A stretch of 47,000 nucleotides of DNA, from assembly GCF_964340395.1 (NCBI RefSeq), contig NC_135565.1, positions 15,990,209 through 16,037,208 on the forward strand, written 5' to 3'. Both the position numbers and the translations under genes were made by a program. This DNA comes from Glandiceps talaboti (Eukaryota; Hemichordata; Enteropneusta; Spengelidae). The notes below the pieces were generated by a model. That model saw nothing but the letters and a program-made list of their open reading frames with translations. It did not search any database and had not been told where the DNA came from. Below are positions 12,401 to 24,400 of this stretch, in pieces. Every line of letters begins with the position of its first letter. The stretch's first letter is position 1.

Positions 12401-15400
12401 AAACCATTGTTCTTTACAAATGCAATAGAGAAACAGGCTTCTGGAAACTTTACACATTGACTTGATGATTTTAATGTCTTCAATTGTTTACTTTCCTACA
12501 GGTATTAACATTACACATTGACTTGATGATTTTAATGTTTTCAATTGTTTACTTTCCTACAGGTATTAACATTACACATTGACTTGATGATTTTAATGTT
12601 TTCAATTGTTTACTTTCCTACTGATATAACATTACACATTGACTTGATGATTTTAATGTCTTCAATTGTTTACTTTCCTACAGGTATTAACATTACACAT
12701 TGACTTGATGATTTTAATGTTTTCAATTGTTTACTTTCCTACAGGTATTAACATTGCACATTGACTTGATGATTTTAATGTTTTCAATTGTTTACTTTCT
12801 TACTGTTATTAACATTACACATTGACTTGATTATTTTGATGGCTTCAGTTGTTTACTTTCCTACTGATATTAACATTGCACATTGACTTGATGATTTTAA
12901 TGTTTTCAATTGTTTACTTTCCTACTGATATTAACATTACACATTGACTTGATGATTTTAATGTCTTCAATTGTTTACTTTCCTACTGATATTAACATTA
13001 CACATTGATTTGATGATTATAATGTCTTCAATTGTTTACTTTCCAACTGATAATCAACATGGTAAACTTGCCAGCTTCTACATCCCCACTGTGAACAGCA
13101 GCTCTAAATTGTTTCTTTTGCATGTGAAGTCAAAGTCTTCTTGTAGAAAACTTGTCTCATGAGTGTAACACCAAGGCATCTTCATTTATCCTGTATCAAT
13201 TTGTAATGAATGATTAATGAACATGTGTGTAGTGCCTGATATCCACAAACTTAATCTTAGTCACAGGAACTTCATAGAAAACCAAAGTGGTAATAAAAAC
13301 ATTAAACTTGCTAAATCTTTAAAATAAAACTGCGACAGATTATGAACAGAGTAGTGAACTGAATAAATTGAGCATTTCTTGAAAGAGGTAGAAGTTAATT
13401 TGCATAACAATTGACTTTGTTATGCTAATATTCCAGCTCTATGTTATTGTTTACTTAAAGAGAAAATTGTTTATTTCCAGTAATCAGATAAATCTTGTGG
13501 TTTTCCATTGTTTCAGATGACAATTACTTGTATTGTGATTATCAACTGACCTGATACATCTAACCATTGTGTTTACATATAATGAATATATACCAACTAC
13601 CAGTTGTGGCTTTTTTTAAGATATGAATGATTGACTGACTGACCTGTTTTCATCAAAAACTAAGGTTTTTGAGCATATTACATGTATGAGTAGTTATTGG
13701 TAAAGCTTACATAGATTTGTATACACTGTACTATATGTTGTTGGGGTAGGCAAGTAGCAGACCATGGAAATCTAGTAAAACTAGTATCGATTTGTATACA
13801 CTGTACTATAACTTGTTGGATAAGCCGGTAACAGATCAAGGAAATCTCATTCTCGCACGCCAGAGCACATATCTCTGCTGAAGCAATGAAATATGCCTCT
13901 TGGATGAAAAGAGGCTGTGGTTTACGATGATGGGAAATCTAGTAAAACTGGCATAGATTTATAAGCACTGTACTATAATTTGTTAGGATAAACCAGTAAC
14001 ACAGACCAAGGAATTCTAGTAAAACTAGCATAGATTTATATACACTGTACTATAATTTGGTAGGGAACCTTGTAGAATACTGTGGGAACTTAGGTAGACT
14101 TGACCTAGTTATCATCCTTAACAAAAACACCAATCATTTGTATGGTTTGTCTGTGCTTAGGATGATCGCACATCACACAAACTCCATCAACGAACATGGT
14201 TCATTTAGGGGATGGGGGGAGGGGGGAGTGGGGGTTGGCATCAATGCTATTGCTGAACTTCGCCTTTGCATTTCTAGCCAAATTTCGAAAACTTTCATGC
14301 CTTCAATAATGAAAGGTTCTGTACTTACTACTACTGAGATGTTGACAAGTTAATTAAAATGTAATGCTAATATGAAAGTGTTGGGTTTCTGGTTAGCATT
14401 TTACTGTGTTTACCTTGTTTTTATATGTATCAATCATAGTGGTATGACAGCTCTAGTTTTCACCATGGTTTACACCAAATGTGTTGATGTCACACTTGTG
14501 GATGTTCAATTAGGGGAGGTGGTTTTTGGCCAAAATGAACAAAGTTAATTTATTTGACCTTGTGTGGCATTGTGTGATCATCCCCAAGCATAAAAACATA
14601 GAAATTGATAAAGGGAGTGGCATGACACCATTTAATTTTATATATGTACAACCTCCATGTGTATGAATGATGAGAGGAACCCAGTAAAATATACAAGGAT
14701 TACCAGTACGTTTTACCAACTTACCACCCAAAACAAATATACAGGTCAAGCTGACCTACATGTAGATATGCAAGTAATTACAGAGAATGAAATGGGTTGC
14801 ATAAATTAAAGTACACTCACAAAAGAAGACTGTCAAATTTATGTTTTAAAAATAACTTTTCCCATTATTTCTCAGCATGAATAAGGACATATTTTGAAAA
14901 TTGTGTATTGGGGTAATGAAAGTTACACAAGAAGCATGTCCCATTTATATTTATATTTTTAAAAAAAGAATATTTCCCATTATTTTTTAATGTGAATGAG
15001 AACACATTTTGGAAAAAAAATGTATTGTGCTCATGAAAGTTACACAAGAAGCTTGCCATTCATGTTTTAAAAAAATGAAGTACATTAGTAATTCCCTTTA
15101 TTTTTCAGTGTGAAGGACACATTTTGTGAAAAAATTGTGTATTGGGCCCATGAATAATAAATATCCTGTATGATTCATGTGTGAAATTAATCGTCCATAA
15201 ATGATAAAAATGACAGTTGACCATGATAATTAGGTTAAAAGGTGTAAGTGAAATCCCTAAAGTAATAACGCTAATAGTTAATGGAATATACCACAAATCA
15301 ATAAATGATGTGACATTTGTTTGTGTCAAATTAGAAGGCTTTGTACTCTTTTTTTTTTTAAACCAGTATTGTAATTACTTATTAATTAAAGACTTACTTC

Positions 15401-18400
15401 GGATTAGGATTAAAATGTAGTCGTGAAAATTGGTTGTTTAGCAGGTAGAGTTATAGAAAAAGTTGATCCAGAACAGAAAAATGATCCCATGCTGTCATCC
15501 TAATTATGTGGTGACCAGGGATTGAAACATTGGCCTTTAAGAGTTTTCGTCCATATTGACTGGGAATCTTGGTACAGTGACTGGTAAACCTGTGATAGAT
15601 TATTATATACCTACCAGCCGTAAACACATAACAGGGAGGGCATTGTGGGTTCTATGCAATATATGGGACTTGTTTCCCCCTATTTTTCTTTACCTGCATC
15701 ATGATTGTACAAAAACTGTTTTTGAATGCCTAAAGATTGCAAATGTGTGTGTGTGTAAAACTGTGACATTATTCATGTTGATGTTAGTGTTGCAGAGTAT
15801 AATAACTACAGAAAGAGAACTAAACCTAAAGTCAACCATTTTTTGCCCTAGGTGATGCCTGTTATCAAACACACTGATATATTACTACTAGCCCCAGAGA
15901 CTTGGCTATCTGACTTGACAATGTTGTTTGAATGTTGACTTTATGTCAGATACTGAGATAGCCAAATCTCTGGGTTACTAAAGTATGTATTTGTACCATT
16001 GTCTGTGGTCACTAGTCTGAATACCAACGTGGTCTCTAGCTAAATGTAAATGTTATGCCATATTGGAACTCGACTAGTGGTGACAGGGGGGGGGGGGGGG
16101 GGGGTGTATGTCATCAATTGAAGGCTTGTTAATTTTATGGTATGAAGGTAGTAAACTTTTATGTCAGGTAAAATTCTTGGAATGGAGTAATTATATAATG
16201 GTTCAGTGCCCTTTTTAAGTTCATTGAGGAAGAGAACTAATGACTCACCACTTATGCAAATATCAAACATGTAACAAATGACCAATAAATGTAATCTAGT
16301 CTACAGTGTGCCCTCTAATGATAACCAAATTTTGTTGTTGTGGAGTCAACATTTCTTGTGAATCGCCACATAGGGAAACACCAAATTTGTATGCGTCACT
16401 AGAAATTGTACACATCTGTTGCACATCAAAGTGGTTTAGAGAGCACACTGCTAGTCTAGTATATTTTATTGAACACAAAGTTATATATGGAAAATAGATA
16501 ATTCATGGCCAGAAATAGAAATGCAACAAAACAAACACTAAGTTCTGTGGCTAAGTATGATAATAAATATGTTAATCTATAACACAAATACACATAGTTA
16601 TAATTTATTAATTAAACAGTACATTGATAAACTGTTTTGCGGTAAATAGAGTTATTCTGGTCCCTAATAATTCTGTCAATAGTTGGTCAGTGTATAAACT
16701 AAATTAATAGTCATTCAGATATGATATGACATGTTCCAACTTGTCTCAACAATGTTGAGATTGAAAACCAAATATATGAAACTGTAAAAAATACACCAAG
16801 TGCAAATAATGAATAGTATACAGCATTGTTGTACTTTTAACTAGTATATTAACAATATAGTAATTCACATGATGACTATAAGAAATATTTGAAAAGATTT
16901 TCAGTGTATATAAATAAAAGGTTGGGTAAAAATATGATAAAACATTTTATTTGCAAAGTTGGTACAAAGGTATGTAGGTTAAATCCAGCACTACAAAACT
17001 AGATATGGTTCACTAAAGGTATTTGAAAAGGGTGGCAAATTGGTAAACATCTCCCCTAGATCTCCAGATTTTTCACCATGGTTCCCCTTGTTGATTTTGT
17101 GATAAATTTTGTTGTATTGCCATGGTTTTAAAACCTTGCTGTCTTTATTTCCAGATAACAGTAAGACTTCGGCATTTGAATAAAATCAATGCCATTGCTA
17201 AGGTTTGTAAAGCCATGTGGTCTGTAATTCCAAAGATTAGGATTAGGAGTAAAATTTAGGTGTGAAAAACAAACAGTTTTCTTGCTAAGGTTGGGGAACC
17301 ATGGTAACAAGAAGGGTAAAAGTTGTGTTGTTTCCCATACACTCTACCATAATTTTGGTTGGGGAAACCCTGGTAGATTTTACCTGCTTAGTACAGTAAC
17401 ACAAACACTGGGTACAGGTGTAGAGAAAGTTTGTGCACAACTAAAAAAATGATCCTATCCCATTGCAATTTTTATGGTTCCATTGAAGATACATATGAGA
17501 GAACCTTGGATTAAAACACTTGTCATTAAATCCCAGGACACTCTGATCAACTGCCAAATGTTTATTGCACGAACCCAAGTACAAACTATATGGCGGGCAT
17601 GCATTCTCACATGCTGCACCCCATCTATGGAATGCACTGCCACTGGAAATACGACAAAAGCCAACAGCTAACGCCTTCAAAAAGAACCTAAAGACATATC
17701 TGTTCTCCAGAGCATTCTAACTGTACAGCGCCTCTGAACTCTACATCGTAGTGGATACTGTCGCTTTATAAATTCACTGATTGATTGATTGATTGATTGA
17801 TAAAGTCTGTGGCTTTTGAATGAACACAATACAATATACTATATGGCCAGGCTTAAAACCTTGGGTCCTTCGTTCCAGAGACCTTATGGCATAAAGTGTC
17901 CTATTAATCACTAGCCACCATCCATACTGCTGTCATATTTGAAATAAGAGGTCAGAGAAACAACCTCTACAGTCAGTCTTGTCATGGGGAATTTTACTGT
18001 GAATTTAAACAGCTTTGATGTACATGTTCTGTATGTGAAAAAAAATGGAAATCGCGCCCTTCTTTTGGATCATAGGATCATGGATCCAGGCATCCGTAAG
18101 AACACATGCAGCTTTACCTGGCATAAATTGAAATAAATATGTGTTCGTCATGGGATACCTGTGCGTAGATGAATAAATAAACTACTTCAAACATAAATTT
18201 AAAGATTAATGATGACAGGCCTGGTACAAAGTACACAACACTTTGGCATGTGCTGTATATGTATATAATACTGCCATTTAGACCTCTGGTAGAAAATTGA
18301 CAGCTCAAAGTTATATGCCTGAGTAGGACATGTATTTCAGCCTAGCCAATCTGTCACATATCATATACCACCACCTGTCATTGTATCAATATGGTAACCA

Positions 18401-21400
18401 ATCAGAATGAACCTTGCAGACGCTTTTGAACTGATCATCTGCTGCTGTATAAATATGGTAACCAATCAGAGCAAACCTTGTAGATGCTTTTGAATTGACC
18501 CCTGCCTCTATATAGATATGGTAACCAATAAAAATGAGTCTTGTAGATGCTTTGTATATCATTACTATAGATACACAACTGACCACCTACCACTGTATAT
18601 AGTAACCAATCAGAACAAACCTTGTAAGTGCTTAACACACAATAACCATAAACACAACACTGACTGCATGTCAGTGTACAATATGGTAACCAATCATGAT
18701 GAACCTTGTAAGTGCTTCATACGTAATTACCATAAACACAACACTGACCACATTGTCATTGTTTTTGATTATCTTACAGATATGAGAAGTATGAAGTGTA
18801 CCTCAAAGATATCATAAAACATCGCTGGCAGTTTGAAGAAGGCAAAGAAAATCCACTTGAAGAAACTGAATTCCATGAACTACCCTTGAGAAAGAAAGTT
18901 GAAATTATTCATTCCATATGTAACTATCGATTAGATGCTGATGATGTAGCTGATGTACTGAAGGTAAGGGTTGGATTGCACAATACCACACAATCTCAAT
19001 AAGCAAACTTTGTTCATGGGGGGGGGGGGGGGGGGGGGGGGGGGCAGGTTCAAAAGGCTGGAAGTTCATGTTTACCATGTTTTTACATCATACCAATCAG
19101 AGTGGTGTGACCACTACAAAGGGTGAACAAATCCACTGGTCCTGGGTCCGGGACTTGCAATTTTTTTTTGCGGTCCACATAAATTTTACCTCGTCTGGTC
19201 TGTTGGACCAGTACATTACTGTTAATACCTATGTTAAAAAGTTGTCTGAATATACAGATTCTTAGATAAGATTTAGCGGGGGACCTGTGACCACTAATTC
19301 TTTCAGCAGGACCACTGGATTTTTTAAGGTACTGGTCCTGGGACCAACAGTTCACAATATGATTTGTTCACCCCTGCACTACATTTTGCATCATAGTTTA
19401 CATCATATTAACATGTGATGTCGCACTTGTGAATATTCGTTTATGGTAAAGGGAAGGGGGTTTTGTCCTAAATGGACGATGTTCGCTTCTTGAGCTTGTG
19501 CGACATTGTGCAATTGACCCTAAATGATAGTCCTACCTTGGACACCACTAACCTAGAATCCAGCGATGTGAGGATTTTAGTTCCCACCTTTTCCCTACCA
19601 CTCCTGGCATTTTGTGAGTAGCTTTAATGAACCTTTGGGATGAAATCATGTACAAATTCTTACTGGGTTTTAAATATATCCCAAAACACCAAAGGGAAGT
19701 GTTGTGTATACACCACAATCATTAATAATATCCATATCAAGTGTAAAAGTAGACTGTTTCATTTGCTAATGGACTACATTAGAAAGACCACATGCTAGGC
19801 TTGTAAAGAAACCAATTGAAACAGTATACATTTTCACTTGATATGGATGCTATAAAAGAGTATAGCACTATAGAAAGTGCTTTACTTCAGTGTTGCCCAT
19901 TGTATTTCCCACAGTGAGATGAGGTCAGTAGCATCACCATGTGATTAGAACCAACTCTGGAGGGTTAAGCTCTATGAAGGAAACCCTATTTACATTTAAT
20001 TGTCACAGCAGGAAATTGTAATCTAATTTCAGATGTGAATAATTGGTCACTAGAGAAATGCCAGGCTGATAGGAGGAAAGCCAAGTGCAAAAATCCCCCA
20101 CATGACTAGATTTAAGTCTACTCTGTCCCCTACATTATAGTTCCCACCTTTTCCCTACCACTCCTGGCATTTTGTGAGTAGCTTTAATGAACCTTTGGGA
20201 TGAAATCATGTACAAATTCTTACTGGGTTTTAAATATATCCCAAAACACCAAAGGGAAGTGTTGTGTATACACCACAATCATTAATAATATCCATATCAA
20301 GTGTAAAAGTAGACTGTTTCATTTGCTAATGGACTACATTAGAAAGACCACATGCTAGGCTTGTAAAGAAACCAATTGAAACAGTATACATTTTCACTTG
20401 ATATGGATGCTATAAAAGAGTATAGCACTATAGAAAGTGCTTTACTTCAGTGTTGCCCATTGTATTTCCCACAGTGAGATGAGGTCAGTAGCATCACCAT
20501 GTGATTAGAACCAACTCTGGAGGGTTAAGCTCTATGAAGGAAACCCTATTTACATTTAATTGTCACAGCAGGAAATTGTAATCTAATTTCAGATGTGAAT
20601 AATTGGTCACTAGAGAAATGCCAGGCTGATAGGAGGAAAGCCAAGTGCAAAAATCCCCCACATGACTAGATTTAAGGCTACTCTGTCCCCTACATTAATC
20701 CTCATCTGCTCAACTTTTATTGTGTTTGTTTACAAACAAATTGTACCCTGGTAGAGAAAGGAGTGGTTTAAGTAGACCAAGTTGATATTATTTCACAATA
20801 TTTGTCTTCATTTACAAAATATAATTATCTAAGTGACGTGAAACCTTATAGGTTATGAGTGTCATTTTGCTGAGTAACGAAAAATATTGGCAATAATATG
20901 ATTATACTTCTGCAAGCAGAATTTATGAATATAGGGGAATACTGATGGCAGTTGTGGATGTTTTCAGGTGTATTTTGGTTATCTGTATGTGTGACACATG
21001 TCACCACAGTAGCTTTCTATGAAACTGACATCTCAGTTGTCTACTAGTGTGATGACACGTCATCAACGTAGTCTACTATGAAACTGACGTATCAGTTGTT
21101 TACTAGTGAGACACATGTCACCACAGTAGCCTTTTATGTAACTGACGTATCGGTTGTTCACTAGTGACACATGTCATCAACATAGTCTACTATGTAACTG
21201 ACATCTCAGTTGTTTACTAGTGTGACGACACATGTCAACAACGTAGTCTTCTATGAAACTGACGTATCAGTTGTTTACTAGTGTGACACGTCATCAACAT
21301 AGTCTACTATGAAACTGACATCTCAGTTGTTTACTAGTGTGACACATGTCAACAACGTAGTCTTCTATGAAACTGACGTATCAGTTGTCTACTAGTGAGA

Positions 21401-24400
21401 CACATGTCACCAACGTAGTCTACTATGAAACTGACGTATCAGTTGTTTACTAGTGTGACACATCACCAACAGTCTTCTATGAAACTGACGTATCAGTTGT
21501 CTACTAGTGAGACACATGTCAACAACGTAGTCTTCTATGAAACTGACGTATCAGTTGTTTACTAGTGTGACACGTGTCATCAACAGTCTTCTATGAAACT
21601 GACATCTCAGTTGTTTATTAGTGTGACACATGTCACCAACAGTCTTCTATGAAACTGACATCTCCGTTGTTTACTAGTGTGACACATGTCAACAACGTAG
21701 TCTTCTATGAAACTGACGTATCAGTTGTTTACTAGTATGACACACGCCATCATCTTTAGTTCCTGACAATTACTATAAATGCTATCTTTCCATTCGGCCC
21801 TTCCTGTCACTATGATAGATAACATTACTCTCTGCTCCACTGACTTCATTCTCTAGCCACCCTGTAATTGGGTCAAGTCACTCTTAAGAGAGACAGAGAG
21901 GTTACCCAGTTTGTTGTATAGCTGGCATTTTGCCAGGTAGTTATAATTCACTTGCTTATCCTGGTATAAGATCCATTCATTGATGATTACAAATGAAATG
22001 TATTTGGGGTGTAACCGGATTCCCTCTCCTAACCCCAACTGACAGTCACTTCTGTACTGACATTCAATGGATGGATGGTCCTAGTAAAAAACAATAACAT
22101 TGTTAGGCATTTAAGAATATTCAGAAAGTATGTCACTGGTCGCCATCACTCTAGTATTTGGTTTCCCAACTGGTGTATATTAGAGTAATGGTGACTAGTG
22201 ACAGTACTTACTGAATATTCGTAAATGCCTAAAGCTTGCAGACGGAGTAAGGAACTTGATTCTGAAATTGTCCCTAAACACTAAAGAAAGGAGAGACACC
22301 AAGTCAGAATCAGGTTCCAGATTATTCCGTCTACAAGTTGGACTTAAAAGGAGAGAGACATAGTCAAAATCGAGTCCCAACTCAGCCCACATATTCAAGC
22401 AGGACTAGTGCAAGTGTAGCATATTAGCCATTCATTGATGATTACAAATTATGGTAATGTTAGGGGGTCAAACCTAAATCCTCTCCTATAGCTAACTATA
22501 ACTCCCTAGCTGCAATAGATATTATCTCTTTGCAGTCAGTTACGTTACAATGTTCACCCAGATCTCTAAGAGGCAAGAGTTTAAGGCTATTCCTTGACAG
22601 TGAATTATTCACTGACTTCATTTGAATCAATTTTAAATTTGTATGTTACGGGACCTAACCCATTTCTTACCCATAATGCTAACCCTGTTGTACCAATACC
22701 ATCGTCATAAATGACAGCCTCCTTTGATACACCACCAAGAGGATGAAATATCAGTTCTAGTTTGCGAGAATGTACCAATACAATCATGTATCTTTTGTGT
22801 ATCAATGAAGTATATAAAACATAAGTGACTTTGTCATTATTCAGTTTGGGCTCAGTGACAGCACCCCTAGTCTAGAGGCTATCAGCATTCTCAACTCTCA
22901 CTCTTCACCCCATTGAGAAGAGATTCAAAGCTGTGGATATCCTCCAGACTAAAACAACACCTCTTATGTTACTATATTTTCCTGAGCTGAAAGGAGAGAG
23001 GTACTAGTGAATAATGTATGGATACCCTACTTAACAGATAAATTCTAGGGATGAAATATATAATAAACTTTATTTAAAGAGGTTAAAATTTATACAGATA
23101 ACCTGGTTAGCAAAATGCTAGTCTTCCCAAGGACCCTCCAAAAGACAACAAAAAGACGAAATGTAAAACACCCTGAAAATGCACTTTTAAAAACAAATAC
23201 AAAATACAGGAACAATAAAACTGACAGAAACATAGAAACATAGAAAAACTCACACAAATATGCTTCAAAAAATTAGTCTTAAAAACACATGGTGAACTCC
23301 AAACTTTTTCAGTAAGTTATTGCAACAGCCTGTCTTAGTATTTTGGACATTGTCATATACTTGTATATATAATAATGACTTTGATTTCAATGTTTTTTAC
23401 CACAGGGGTTAGAAGCTGACAGTTTGAGAGTGGAACCATTAGGGAGTGACAGTAAGAAAGCTACATATTGGTATTTCTATGGTACTAGATTGTACAAAGA
23501 GGAACCTGGAGAATCTGAAGAAGACATCAAGAAGAGAAAGAAAAAAGAAAGGTACACAGTGTGTTACTTACAAAAATAATGTCAATTCTCATTACCTGAT
23601 ATAAAATTTTACCACATAAGGCAAAATAAAAAAAAAGGTGTTTCAATAACCCAACCAACCCTACATGCAGTTTACACCGCCGACCCTAAACACTTTTGTA
23701 AACATTTAAAACAAAAAGATAAGAAATTCTTCACCTTCTTAACTTTAATGCATATCTGTTTTCTTTCCCCAGTGATGTCTGTACTTATTCATCAAACTAT
23801 CACAGAAAGGGTATTCTGACTGACATTTCGTTTGGTTTTGGGTCATTTTGGGGCAATTAATGATGGCAGTTACATGTATGATTCAGTAAAGGACAATAGA
23901 ATATATTTTTGACCAAGCAAAATCGAAAATAATGCAAAGTGGACCCCCGTTTTACTGGAAAAACAGACCCAAAGGGCTAGAAAGCGCACCCCAAATTGGT
24001 GGTACATATACGTATACTCAAATAAGGGGAGTAGCCCCAAACCCTACCACCCACCCTCGACAATAGGGCTTACAGACTGGTGTTTATTTTAGATGGAAAT
24101 ATCAAAATAGAAGATTGTCAGTTTGTAAGGATCAGACACTAGAAAGCTAAAGTCATACAAACTGTCTAAGTATTTGAATAAATAAGTAGATAGATTATAC
24201 AAAATACATGATAAATAAGATAATGAAGTGAAAATACCTAAATACATAAATAAATTATTTGTTTCTTGCATGAAATCGAAATGCTAAATAAAGATTCAAT
24301 ATTCTATTTTAAACCTTGTAGAGAAAAGGAAAAGAAAAAGCGCAAGAAAGAACTAGAGAAGGCCAAGAAGAAAAAGCAAAAAGCCAAAGAAAAAGCTGCA

